Shown piece after piece: positions 1-11,173 of a stretch of DNA of 64,000 nucleotides. Source of the DNA: Scleromitrula shiraiana (lineage: Eukaryota > Ascomycota > Leotiomycetes > Helotiales > Sclerotiniaceae); contig JABELC010000002.1 in the NCBI GenBank assembly GCA_028455995.1, positions 3,224,001 to 3,288,000 of the forward strand, given 5' to 3'. Positions within the stretch are counted from its first letter, which is position 1, and each line of letters starts with the position of its first letter. The notes beneath the pieces are model-generated. The model ran no database searches, was not told the origin of the DNA, and saw only the letters and a list, made by a program, of their open reading frames with translations. The position numbers and the translations under genes are program-made.

Positions 1-1376
1 ATATTGAAGGAGTGAATGGATGTGTAAGCTCGACATACATCCAATTGAAGATTTTGCTTCTTGTTCACTTCCTGCATGAACCTGTACATTGCTGTACTTT
101 TAGGATCTGGATGTTCCCAGAGCTTTCTAGGTACTTTTGAGTCCATTTTTGGTTTACTCTTTTGAAGATTGAATATGAGGGGTGTAAAGCAAGTGACAAG
201 AAAACGATGCAGAAATTAGTGAGGACGATTCAATGTGATTGTAGTAAGATATTTTATATATGTACTATGATCGCTACTCCGGACTTGGAGATCCCCAGGT
301 CTGATCGTCCGACAGCGGAATTTAATGCGGGGGAGGGGGGATGATTCCAGCGGTACGAGGCACATATTCTGACGATAATCACTACATATTAGGTACTGTG
401 CACTGTAGTAATGTATGCGAATATGAATAGTAGTAGGTAGTCAATGACAGACAATGCTTGATACTTCTATTTTCTATTCATCAGAGCTTCAAGCAACATT
501 GTAAGACTTAATATTGAGCAAGAACACAATTTGAATCGTCTCGTCCCCCCTGCGGATTGAATTAGAAAGCCAAATTCAATGATTGACTGTAGTCTAACTG
601 TGGCTGATGCTGTGGCTGATATAAAACTCCAATGCTTGACTTGACATCCCCAGGACATCTTAACTATAGCATCTTTCGCATTCGCATATTGCATCTACAT
701 TGTCCATTGGTATCGTGCATGTCTGCTAAATATAAATATTACAATACAAATCCCCTAGTTGTTATCTTTCGGCCGTATCATTTAGTGTTATCTCTTCAAA
801 CTTGCGGATGGACATTTGATCTCACTATTTCTCCGCATATCATCATCCAATACCAATCAAACTGGAAAAAGTTAAAACCTCCACCGAAAGCAAACAAAGC
901 AAAAGAATTCAAAGAATTTCATGTCAAACTTTACATGATGTAGTATAGTATGGAACAATGAAATTGTCCGAAAGCCTCGATCATTCAATTCAACAAGATA
1001 TAAAGAATGCTTTCCCCTCTATCCCATTATTTTGCTATACATCCATTCCCAACATTTACAGACTCACTTCAAAGCATAATACAGGAGATGTGATCCATAT
1101 ACTTGGTGTCACACCTATGATTTTACCATACGACTAATCGCACGATATCTTATAGCTCGATATCTGCTCTGTCTCCAACATTGTCTAATCAAGATTCATC
1201 ATATCTGAATCTTCACGAACGAAATAATACACCGCGCCCCGCGTTACAAGACGGTCACCAGGTGATAAATAGATCCCATTTTTACCCTACACGACCTCCA
1301 AAACCATATTTGATATTCGGAATTCCCATCGCAAAAGTCCTCTTTATCTACCTCTATATCACATACAACAACCAAA
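1..1376. other. Intergenic, no gene recognised
   Basis: No open frame here shows a recognisable domain or a convincing start, and the short frames present look random. The last 300 bases before 1377 are pyrimidine-rich and probably hold the promoter and leader of the next gene. A gene running off the left edge cannot be excluded. Confidence 0.5.
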
Positions 1377-1910
1377 ATGTCCCGATTCTGGCCTCATACT
1401 GCATACGCAGAAGATCAACCCTACGCCAAATCCATCCTCTGGACGCACGTTCTATCGCGCGCCCCACCTACTGCAGCAGTAACGGGTCTAGCCATTACCG
1501 GAACCGCAACTGCTCTTCGAAAATTCAATATCATTACTCCGAAACCTCTACCAATCTCGACGTCATTGTCAACCGTACTTCTTCGCTCAATAGGCGTTAA
1601 CACAGTGGTAGTGACAGGCGTATTGGCAGCAGCTACAGTAGCAAGAATGTATGGAAGAGAAGATATAGAGTGGAAAGATCGAAGCTGGAGACTGTTGGAG
1701 AACAAAGGGCAGCTGGAATGTGATGATTGGATGTATGGGGGCATGACAGTAGGTTTGTTGAGCGGGGTGGGAAAGACTTTGCCATGGCAGATGAGGTTAG
1801 GAGGTGTGGGTGCGGGGGGCTTGGCGGGTGTGGCAGGTTATATGGCATGGAGGTATGGTGTTAAAGGGGGGAAATGGGAGGAGGAGGGGGATGTGAAGAA
1901 GGATATTTGA
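1377..1910 (+). CDS. Small multi-pass membrane protein, unknown function
   Basis: Intronless frame of 177 codons. The start is the ATG in a good fungal context (CAAAATGTC). The protein has four glycine/alanine-rich hydrophobic stretches at about residues 29-47, 68-93, 118-132 and 141-162, joined by short polar loops, and a charged C-terminal tail. Four short Gly-rich helices recall the topology of the Tim17/22/23 group or of small mitochondrial inner-membrane proteins, but I do not recognise the family from a signature motif, so this is only a topological hint. The motif DRSWRLLENKGQ before helix 3 looks conserved-protein-like. It lies about 700 bases upstream of the NLR gene on the same strand. 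It is very likely a real gene; function unknown. Confidence 0.7.
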   Translation: MSRFWPHTAYAEDQPYAKSILWTHVLSRAPPTAAVTGLAITGTATALRKFNIITPKPLPISTSLSTVLLRSIGVNTVVVTGVLAAATVARMYGREDIEWKDRSWRLLENKGQLECDDWMYGGMTVGLLSGVGKTLPWQMRLGGVGAGGLAGVAGYMAWRYGVKGGKWEEEGDVKKDI

Positions 1911-2614
1911 GCCCATATCTATTCAAAAAACTGGGGTTGGAGTTATGGGGGTTTTTAGGAAGCGTAATGATATGGTTGTGGGATTATTCGAAGTCGAATC
2001 TACAGGGTAGTATATAATATTTCTTCTACCTGCTTAATATGCAATACAAATGAAATCCGGCAACGCCTACAATCTGAAATGACACAGCAACCTCATTTTC
2101 AAATGAATAAAACGTTAGAGAAGATTACACAGGTCAAACTAGGTACAAAAACCTAATATTTTCGTAAAAAGACGCTTGCAAGTGCAAGAACCAGGAAAGA
2201 TTCATCTATAGGTAGTGCTTAATAAGCAACGCTAGTGATGCCTCATATGCACTTACCTCCTCAGATGCCTCCAGCTAGATTTGACTAACTCTACAATAAT
2301 AATATCATCCGTTGCAATCCAACAGTATCATCTGAAGCTACAAAGTTAGATTGTGGTTTTGAGGACACACGCATGCACCGACTTCAAGTCAAATCAGATT
2401 GGTGTTGCTTTTGCGGAGATGTAAATCTAACAAATCACTTTGCTACACATATGCTGCAGCTGCGACTCTTATCTCAGATGTCGCCCCTCAAATTCTTTTC
2501 TCTGCAAAATGAAAAAATGGGTCTACTAGTTCAATACCTCCCATGAAAACTTTTGCTTCATTTGCATTATTCAAACCCAAAACATCTTGATCATTATTTC
2601 AACATAGATGTAAA
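1911..2614. other. Intergenic, 3' flank and NLR promoter
   Basis: No coding frame seen. The stretch holds the 3' flank of the membrane-protein gene and the upstream region of the NLR gene. It is moderately AT-rich with no repeat or RNA gene noticed. Confidence 0.5.
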
Positions 2615-5600
2615 ATGGGGAAGAAGAATACCCTGGCGATAAAAGGTTCCAAACGACAGCGCTTCCGTGAAAAGTTTTTCGGCCATTTCGTCAACGACGA
2701 TCACTCGTCGTCTTTCAGGCAATCCCTTCACTCACTGATAGATCCTTCGAGACATGCAGCCTCCCGATTGCCTCCGGCAAATCCTACTGTTCAAACATCC
2801 TCCGTAGGTAGTGCAGTCGCTACCCTTGGATTTCCTCTGATAGGCCCTGTTCTCAATTTACCCCCACAGAAAGAAACGGCATCTGTTGATGGTTTTCTAA
2901 ACAAGGTTCTGAAAAGGCTTGAAGACGAGGACAGAAAAACAATCAAACAACTTATATCAACGACGGCTGATGATATAAACTCTACTTTTCGTACTGTATA
3001 CAACTCGGTTCAGGAGAAGCAGGAGGATTACAGCAACAAAAAGTTGAAGATTACATTGGGAGATAAAAGTTATGTCATACGAGATATAGCAGATAAGGTT
3101 CTATCAGGGCTTGAAAAGTTCAATAGAATTGGAGATCTTATAGCCAGTGTGGATCCTGTACACGTTGGCTTACCATGGGCTGGAATAAGTTTTCTACTTC
3201 AGGTATGGCAAAATGGTTTTTCTCTCCTGTGAATTGGCAATTTACCAAGCATTGGTTATCATTCTGTTTTCTTAAAAGTTGCATAGGGAACATTGGCCGG
3301 GAGCCGTCAAATGGGTGTTCTTCTTATGGGCCTCAATGTCGCGCTCGATATGATAAACAGATTGAAGGTATACTTGGATTACATGCGAGATTTGCCGCCA
3401 GTATTCAAAGAAAGCAAGTTCGCAAATGCTCAGATCAATTTCGAAAATGCGATGATTAATCTGTACGTGGCTGTGTTAGAATTCTTTGCCAAGGCAATTC
3501 AGACGTATAATAGATCGTCCCTCAACAGGAACTTAAAGGCTCTATTACCAGACGAGAAACTGTTGAATTTCGAGGCTCAATGCAACGCACTTGCTGAGAA
3601 GGTGGAAAAGGCTGCTGTTGGTTGTGATCGCATGCTCACCCATGACCACCGACAAAACATGATCCAAAAGCTAGGTGATATCCAGGAAGTGCTCAAGGAA
3701 CTGGACAAGTTGCGAAGCATCGAAAGTTCTATCACCGCACTTTCGGAAAAGGCAGCTTTGGACAAGCTACCATATATCAAAGATGCAGCTTTCAACTCAT
3801 ATGAAGATGAACACGATGCTAGATGTCTCGAGAACACTCGAGTTAGGTTGCGACACCAGATTTTAGAATGGGCCGAGGATCCGAACGGCAAATGCATATT
3901 CTGGCTAAATGGAATGGCTGGCACAGGGAAGTCGACCATTTCACGTACGATTGCTCAATCTTTTGAAGAGAAGAGCTTGTTGGGAGCAAGTTTTTTCTTC
4001 AAGCGTGGTGAAGGTGAGCGTGGAAGTGCTAGAGGATTTTTCCCCACCATCGCTCGTCAATTGATTGCCAAGTTACCAGAAATGGCACAGTTTGTTGCGA
4101 AAGCAGTCGAAGAAAACTCTCTTGTTTTCGAGGCAAGTTTGGAGAATCAATTTGAACAATTGATCCTCAATCCACTTTCCGAATTGTTGCTGCAGACTTC
4201 TAGTCTGGTTCTAGTCATCGATGCGCTAGACGAATGTGAGCGAGAAGAAGATGTTGGGACAATCTTACACCTTTTGACGCGAATCAAAGGTGTGGCCTCG
4301 GTACATTTACGAATTTTTGTGACTAGCAGACCAGAACTTCCAATACGCCTCAGCTTCAATAAAATTTCAAAGGAAATACACCAGGATCTTGTATTGAGTG
4401 AGATCCCAAAGGAAATTATTGACCATGATATATCCGTTTATCTGAAGCATGAATTTTCAAGAATAAGGCAAAACTATCAAGGATATTCGTTATCTCCAGA
4501 ATGGCCAGGGGAAGAAAATATTCGATTTTTGGTCCAAATGGCTAGTCCACTATTCATTTTTGCAACTGCAGTATGCCGTTTTGTTTCAGACCCGAAATGG
4601 GACCCAAAGAAGCGTCTGGATATCATTCTGGAATACAGAATGGCTAGGCACATGTCGAAGTTCGACAAGACCTATCTACCAATTCTGAATCAGCTGTTTC
4701 TCAATCAAGACGAAGAAGAAAAGAAGACGCTTGCTAGAGAATTCCGAGAGATAGTTGGGGCAATCATCATCCTTGCCGATCCACTCTCTATTATTTCACT
4801 CGCAAGTCTCCTTGATCTTGAAAAGGAAGATATAAAACGTCTATTGGATCATTTACACTCAGTTCTAGATATACCCACCAATGAGAATGCTCCAGTGAGA
4901 CTCTACCATCTTTCATTTCATGACTTCCTTCTTGACCTTGAAAGGGACAACCCATTTAGAATAGATGGGAGGGATACGCACAAGAAGATTGCCAAAAATT
5001 GTATTCAACTTCTTTCTATAAACGGGTGCTTGAAACGAAACATATGCAACCTAGATGAACCTGGAACATTCCAAGACGATATTGATAAGCATATTTTAGA
5101 GAAGTACCTGCCGCATGATGTTATCTATTCATGTCGTCACTGGGTACATCACTTTCTGGAGAGTGAAAGGAATGCCCATGATTGGGACCAGGTGCATCTG
5201 TTTCTTGAAGAACATTTGCTTCATTGGCTGGAAGTTATGAGTTTGATAGGGGAGTTTTCAAGGGCTCTTGATGCAATAAAATCATTAGAATCCTCTATTT
5301 CAGTAAGTCATACCTACTCCTGAAGGACTTAGCTAAGAAAAAAATTATCTAGAGTACCGAATATTCCAAAGTATATGCTTTTATTCATGATGCATATCTT
5401 TTCATCCACGATAACGATGACTCGATCAGGAATGCTCCACTCCAAATTTATTGCTCGGCTCTTTTCTTTGCTCCGAAAGAAAGTATGATTCGAAGAACAT
5501 TTCAGAGATTTATTCCCAATTGGGTTTGTGAAATATCAAGGACGAGATCACGTGCTCCTTCTGATATGCTCCGGGGTGATACAAATATGCTTGATTGCGT

Positions 5601-6498
5601 AGCCTTTTTGCCCGATGGCAAAACGACAGCCTCTGTCTATCTTGATGGAACAATTGGAAAGATCAGGCTTTGGGATGTGGCAACAGGCGAGCCGCGAATT
5701 TTCAAGGACTATTCCGAGGATTTAGGCCCTATTCACTCCATAGCCTTTTCGCCCGATGGCAAGACAATAGCCCTTGCCTGGTTCATTGGAACCATCTCTC
5801 TCTGGAATATTACGACAGATGAATCGCGGCACATTCAAGTTCCGAATCCAATTTCCTCCGTGGACTTTTCGCCCGATGGTAAAACAATAGCTTCTAGCTT
5901 TCCGTATGGAACGATCCATCTTTGGGATGTGGAGACGGGTGAACTACGACAAACTCTTAAGGCTCCAGAAGTTACGACTGCTTCACTCTCTTCTATTTGG
6001 AATGCCTTTTTTTCCCGTGAGATTTCCTCCGTTGCTTTTTCTCCCAATGGCAAGATAATAGCTTCAGGTGGTGAGGATGGTACTATTAAACTATGGGATA
6101 TAGCAACAAACAACTTGTGGCAAACTATCAAAGGCCATTCATCCAACATTAGTTCTCTTGCCTTTTCACCTAGTGGCAAGGTCATTGTTTCCAGTTCCCA
6201 TAATCCCTCTAATCCCGTTGATCAAACGACTCAGTTCTGGGACGTAGCGACGGGCACGCTGCAGCAAACCCTCGATTTTCATCTGGAGTATAAGCCATCT
6301 TCAATCTTTGTAACTTATTTCAAATTGGAACGATGGATATGTGAATGGACAGGTACAAAACTACACAATATTATTTTCCTACCGGAGGCTTACAAGCATC
6401 CATATTGCCTACATGCTTACGGGGAAACTATAGCTATGGCGGATCAATCAGGCGACATGCTCTTTCTCAAGCTCGAGCAAGGGGATCGTACCATATAA
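2615..6498 (+). CDS. NWD-NACHT-WD40 NLR-like receptor (STAND NTPase)
   Basis: Fungal NOD-like receptor of the HET-E/STAND type, expected to sense non-self or act in heterokaryon incompatibility or related death signalling in the cytosol. Exons by eye: 2615-3202, 3287-5302, 5353-6498 (both introns phase 0), giving 1249 residues. Residues 1 to about 370 form a helical N-terminal domain of the NWD type (DPVHVGLPWAGISFLLQ spans the first splice). The NACHT domain has the P-loop GMAGTGKST near 405 and Walker B LVLVIDALDECE near 503. From about 900 there are at least five WD40-type repeats (FSPDGKTIA and LWDVATGE signatures), then the degenerate C-terminal blade usual in this family. Both the NTPase motifs and the frame are intact, so it looks functional. 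The repeats are diverged rather than near-identical, unlike the rapidly evolving HET-E class. Neighbouring genes downstream are debris, an accessory context. Confidence 0.93.
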
Positions 6499-6821
6499 GC
6501 TGAAATAAGTTTTCATACGTCAATCAACACACTATTGCCATTTGATTTCAACATAATATCTTTTGGTATTCTCCCCTTCAAAAGAAAGCCTGAACAAAAT
6601 TATAATCATATAGACCTTCTATTCACCACCTGATCTAGAGTTATGATGTAGAGTTACTATGGTACTTTCATTAAAATTGCCATCCACTTTTCCTTGTTGT
6701 GCCATCACCCATCCTTCGCTCCCTCCAGACCCCTATTTCCAGGCCCCTCCCATCCAAAAAGAGGGCACAATCATCTATCCATACATCTCATCTTACTACT
6801 TCATCTCAAAAACAAAAGTTC
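6499..6821. other. Intergenic between NLR and 5S gene
   Basis: No gene recognised. It holds the 3' flank of the NLR gene and A-rich DNA next to the 5S termination tract. The short frame at 6694-6885 shows no domain and overlaps the 5S gene. Confidence 0.5.
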
Positions 6822-6828
6822 AAAAAAA
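6822..6828 (-). terminator. Pol III T-tract downstream of 5S
   Basis: Seven A on the plus strand, that is seven T on the sense strand, begin about 10 bases past the predicted 5S 3' end. Runs of four or more T are the Pol III stop signal. Confidence 0.6.
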
Positions 6829-6838
6829 TATAAACTAA

Positions 6839-6957
6839 ACATACAACAGTGGGGATTCGCTGGTGGTCACCCACCCAACTACTAATCCACCGATTCAAGG
6901 CTTGTGTATGGCAGAGCGGACGGGATGCCCAATTCTCCTTGATCTATGGTCGTATGT
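6839..6957 (-). rRNA. 5S ribosomal RNA gene (dispersed copy)
   Basis: On the minus strand the sequence begins ACATACGACCATAG, carries the conserved TAGTTGGGTGGGTGACCACC block in the 3' half and ends CCCCACTGTTGTATGTT, the expected layout of a fungal 5S rRNA of about 119 nt. The block around GGGTGGGTGACC is also part of the internal Pol III promoter. Termini come from the expected pairing of the ACATAC-type 5' end with the GTATGT-type 3' end. It is a single copy outside the rDNA, as in many filamentous ascomycetes. A fragment of a second copy lies at 10162-10199. Confidence 0.92.
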
Positions 6958-7088
6958 GCTCAAACCATATCGAAAGAGACCTATATATTAAGGATTTTAA
7001 AAGACGGTGGGAGTATGCCCAGTATTCGAGCTTAAGAATGTACTGAAACTGTCGTGACTGTACTCTTGCTCTTGACCATAACCTAAAA

Positions 7089-8020
7089 CTAACAGTAAGG
7101 AGCCGTGTTAGGCGTGATGGCGGTAAACATACGGTTGGCGAATAGTGGAAACCCAGCACAACATAGCGCTCTCAGGAAGGCGATAGAAGCAAAAGCGGAT
7201 GCCGCGAAGACCGTATAACTGTCTGCGATATACCCAGCAAGTGTGCAGTCAAACTCGTTGGTGGCGTACCCAACCAACAGAAGCGAAAGCATTGACGCGA
7301 TCCACGGCACGCCCTATACCTGTACCTGTGGCGGAATAGTCGGCCGAGAGGTAGAAAATCCAACGCCTAAGATTACCAATTACCACCCATGCGTCAAATA
7401 GTAGTGGGTAAGTGACTCACCAGACGGTTACAAATATGCCTAATATCGGTCCCATACATACCTACATTTTCCGCAACCGCCCAAGCATAAATCATCCAGA
7501 TTCTATGCCCGGCATCGAAGATATCCTCTGCGCTACCAGCAATAACGATAGTCGGCAATGCCGAAGCCAAACCGCTAATAAACCGACACACAATGATAGC
7601 AGCGACATTTAAAACCCTTGCAATAATGATACTGGAAATGCAATACGATACAGTCGCTATAAAGAACAACCGTATCCGTCCGAAAGACTCGGAGTAGGGA
7701 GGAAAGAAGACACCTCCAATAGCTTGCGCGAGTATGTATATGGTGACGAAACTGAATAGCGCAAAGAAGCTTCCAATCCCAAGATCACGACGTGCTTGCT
7801 CGCTGGCGGGCGTTCCTGCCGTGCTAATGACCGTGGTGAAAAAATCTAGGAAGATGGGTAGCCCGAAGTCATATGTTTTCCGCCACGAAGACCAGTTTCG
7901 AGGATGTTGTGGATTAGTCTTCACCCAACGGACATGATTCGTATCTCCTATCTCAAGGCCATGTTTCTCAAGGTACCTGGGAGAAAATTCCTGGTCGGTT
8001 GCGAGTTGCTCAATCAACAT
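7089..8020 (-). pseudogene. MFS drug:H+ antiporter (DHA1) relic, internally deleted
   Basis: The start ATG at 8018-8020 opens a good DHA1 N-terminus through about transmembrane helix 5, including the motif-A-like loop PYSESFGR and the helix 5 stretch ending WAVAENVG. Near 7455-7465 the frame slips: the expected GPILGIFVTV continues in another frame. A plausible 54-base intron (GTGAGT at about 7425, AG at about 7371) then leads into WRWIFYLS. Immediately after, the sequence jumps to VPWIASMLSL and ends with the helix 10-11 region (FPLFANRMF), stopping at 7089. Roughly 250 codons (helices 6-9) and the last helix are absent, so no functional transporter can be made. Coding character is otherwise well preserved, so the loss looks recent. 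Confidence 0.85.
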
Positions 8021-8733
8021 GGTGGCGATATGAAGGACTCAATGCATTGTGGTGTTGTATCGATAGTGAGAGATTAATAGATGACCGCCCGGTCTTCAAA
8101 AGTCCGGTTTCATGTAAGACGTAAATCATTTTCAACGGTTGAATCCATTTAAAACATTGAGCCTTGCACGTGTAGAGGATAAATCTCATCACATCAATTC
8201 CATGTCCGAGCAAACGCAAAATTCGTTGATGCGAGGAACTCGCACCCTCCCAAAGTTGTCCGCCAGTTTCAGCGTAACATCGTGTCTTGTCGAGATGCTG
8301 GCCTCGGTAGCCCGCCGTATTGCTGCAACTTGCATAACAAGTGGTGCGTGTTTACGAAATGCAGATATCACTACCCCGCTGAGCCCCTGTAAACCCAACA
8401 GTGGGCACCACGGCACCACGAGAAGATTTTGTGGAAGAGGTTAGATATATGTTGGAATCAACGAGGGAGAAGATTATTTGACTGTAGGTGAGAAAACGCT
8501 TAAGCGATGTAAAGATCGCATCAACTAGTTGCTACTGAGCCTCTAAATTTTAAGTTCAAGAACGAAACAAAAGGAGCGAGCTTTTTAGATTTTGAATGCC
8601 TATTCAGTTTATGTATAACCAAATATATATATTTAATAAGACATACAATATTAATGTTGTATATAGATATTCAAAATAACTTGATTTTAAATTTTTTGCA
8701 TGTTTATATTTAAAATAGACATTCAAAATAAAC
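8021..8733. other. Intergenic; AT-rich tract from about 8580
   Basis: 8021-8570 shows no recognisable gene. From about 8580 to 8790 the base composition drops sharply to AT-rich sequence with repeats of TAGAYATTCAAAATAA-like words, abutting the point where tannase homology begins. This resembles a decayed (RIP-affected) transposon remnant, but no element can be named. Confidence 0.5.
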
Positions 8734-10094
8734 TTGTTCAGAATATATTCAAATAAATGTTTATTTTTTGAACAAACATTGAAAATTGAATTAGCTCAGA
8801 GTGGTCACGTTTTTATCAAAAACTTCTACACCACTTCTTCCACTTCTTCAAACTCTACTAGTTCTACTGACAAGTTATACTCCTACTACATCGGATGCTC
8901 CAAAATTGATCGTGAGGGTATGAGTCAAGTTCAACGGGCCCCAGAATTGTATGGTGGAATCGTTGTTGGTGCACCTGCTATGCGATTTGCGCATCAGCAG
9001 ATGAATTATCTGATTGCTCCATTTCAGGTTAAGGAACAGGAGTATTATCCAGGTACTTGTGAGTTTCAAAAGATCTTGAACAAAACCATCACTTTCTGCG
9101 ATACTTTGGATGGCAAATTTGACGGTGTTGTCGCCCGTAGTGATCTTTGCAGCGAGCAAATTAATGTAAGTAGTATAGTCACCCAATATATTTCAGTTGA
9201 AGAAAAAAAGCTAACGTGAAATTCTACCTTTCCTAGCTTACCTCTTTGATCGGCCTCCCATATAGCTGCGCTGCAACAACAACCACCAGTCTTGGTCTCG
9301 GATTTGGCAAAAGACAAATGTTCAATGATGAACCAGCTCAAAACGGTACCGTCTCAGCCAAAGCCATCGCAGTCGTGCAGACACTTCTCGGCGGACTAAA
9401 GGACTCCCAAGGACAACAAGTCTACCTACCTTTCCAACCTGGAGCCGGGTTTGGCGATCCTACTATTTACGATAGCGACACCGATTCCAACGGCGAATGG
9501 GTAACCAAGTTTCTCAACTGGCAAGAAGTCGCCTCCTTAGATCTCATCAACGTCACCTACGACAATCTCCGCGATTGGATGATCAAAGGCATGGAACTCT
9601 CCACCGATTCCCTCCAAACCGCCCTCCCAGATCTCTCACCCTTCTACAACAAAAGAGGCAAACTTCTCCATTTCCACGGTGAGGCCGACACATCCATCCC
9701 ACCCGCCTCTTCAACCCACTGCCACGAATCTGTCCGCAGCATAATATACCCCAACGCGAGTTTCTCCGCCGGAAACGACGCACTCAACGAATGGGATCGA
9801 TTTTTCCTCGTTCCGGGCGCGGCACACTGCGCAACCAACGACGAACAACCCAATGCATCATTCCCCAACGCAAATTTTGCCGTCATGATCGACTGGGTTG
9901 AGAATGGGGTTATGCCCGAGAAACTTCCTTCTGTGGTTGAGTTGGGAGATTTGGAGGGTACGACGGGGGAACTTTGCGCGTGGCCTTCTAGACCGTATTG
10001 GAGTGATAACAGTACGATGAATTGCTTGAAGAGTGAGTCGAGTGTGCAGGGTATGTTGTGGGATTTGAATGCGTTTAAGATGTCTATCTATTAG
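8734..10094 (+). pseudogene. Tannase/feruloyl esterase family, C-terminal two thirds (5'-truncated)
   Basis: Homology begins near 8815 (FIKNFYTT) and runs to the stop at 10094 in two exons, to 9165 and from 9237 (71-base GTAAGT...TAG intron, phase 0, joining EQIN to LTSLIGLPYSC). It keeps the catalytic Ser in GCS, the acid region HGEADTSIPP and the catalytic His with Cys in PGAAHC. The residues after the Ser, normally GCSTGGRQG or GCSEGGREG, read GCSKIDREG, so the oxyanion glycines are gone. The N-terminal about 180 residues and signal peptide are missing, replaced by AT-rich DNA. The frame itself is open. The matching N-terminal half is at 10200-10742 on the other strand. Secreted esterase in life; now almost certainly inactive. 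Confidence 0.85.
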
Positions 10095-10161
10095 GAGGGG
10101 CATCTTATTCGCTGTGTCATGCATAAATAGTTGGATGGTCCGGGCCGGCTGGGTAGTCAAG

Positions 10162-10199
10162 AATATACAATAGCGGGGATTCGCTTATCATCGCCCAGT
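10162..10199 (-). pseudogene. Truncated 5S rRNA 3' fragment
   Basis: About 38 bases align to the 3' end of the intact 5S gene at 6839-6957, including AGCGAATCCCC and the terminal GTATATT. Several differences are of the C/T type expected from RIP. It abuts the broken end of the tannase N-terminal fragment, so the 5S piece marks a rearrangement junction. Confidence 0.75.
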
Positions 10200-10742
10200 C
10201 TGGGTCATTTATGCAATGGCTTTGTAGGTAAAATTGTAAACGATAGGCCAGTTGACGGTACCATTTCCGAGGAGAACGACATTGTCAAAATTGGTTCTAC
10301 CAAAGTAGGACATGCCTCCATCAGTATATCCTGCGACGGCACATTTTGAGACACCTCCAGACTAGTCTGCGCCTCCTGATCCGTTGTTAATCTGGCAGGC
10401 TGCTCCTCTGGTAGCTAAGAATCGATTTTGGAACGCATCGGGGGATGGAAAGAAGTAGGTGACGACAATTTGATCATCGCGATTTTGATGACTATAAGTG
10501 ATCGATACCTCGCAGAAATTAGTGACCTAATCAGGCCAGGACGTCGCATCAGTGACTGTGTAGTTGGTGAAGAGAACAGTTGTCAAAGACAAGGTGTTGA
10601 AAGTAATTCCATCTGGAATATCATCAGATGAGGTAGGGAGTGCGGCTGTCACATAGTCGGTAGTATAAATACTACTTAATGATGCAGCTGAAGCAAGACT
10701 GGCAGCTGTTGCTACGAGCCCAAGCTTGGTTGAACTATACAT
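10200..10742 (-). pseudogene. Tannase/feruloyl esterase family, N-terminal half with three stops
   Basis: The ATG at 10740-10742 starts a secretory signal (KLGLVATAASLASAA) followed by the recognisable tannase N-terminal blocks VTNFCEVSITYSH, VVTYFFPSPDAFQNRF, GGAXXXGYTDGG-like and FTYKAIA. In-frame stops lie at 10527-10529 (TAG), 10362-10364 (TAG) and 10209-10211 (TAA). The first and third sit where Gln or a similar codon is expected, and all three are one C to T change (CpA to TpA) from CAG or CAA. The frame then runs into the 5S fragment. Placed end to end with the inverted C-terminal fragment at 8815-10094, the two would make one nearly full-length enzyme. Confident as a relic; the claim of a single ancestral gene is inference. 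Confidence 0.85.
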
Positions 10743-11120
10743 TATGCGCTAAATGGCACAAGCGAAGCAAAAGAAAATGAATGGATATGTATTGCTGTTG
10801 AAAGATTGAAACAGCAAGCAAATAGGAAAGAACTGTGGGTTGAAAATCATTTCTCTACTTAAGAAAAACCTTTCTTATTTACATTCTATAAATTTCAAAT
10901 ATCGTGAACGACTTTGTCACTATATTCGTCGACATAACTAGGAATAATAGATTGGATTCGTGGCATATTGTTAAGATCACTCAGGTAAATTGTTAACAAT
11001 AGTAAAAACGTATATTCATATATACTAGCTAAAAGATTCAGCTCTTTCAAAAAGATATACTCGTACTCGAGTAAACATCCGATTTTGATACAACATCATA
11101 ATAGTACCATCAAAACCAAA

Positions 11121-11173
11121 CCCATCCACCCATCCATCCATCCATCCATCCATCCATCCATCGATCCATCCAC
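11121..11173. repeat. (CCAT)n microsatellite
   Basis: Nearly perfect CATC/CCAT tetranucleotide tract of about 50 bases. It is the reverse complement of the TGGA tract 430 bases downstream. Confidence 0.9.

Noticed and set aside
9066..9341. Minus-strand frame overlapping the tannase intron
   Set aside because: Shadow frame; the plus-strand exons carry the family motifs.
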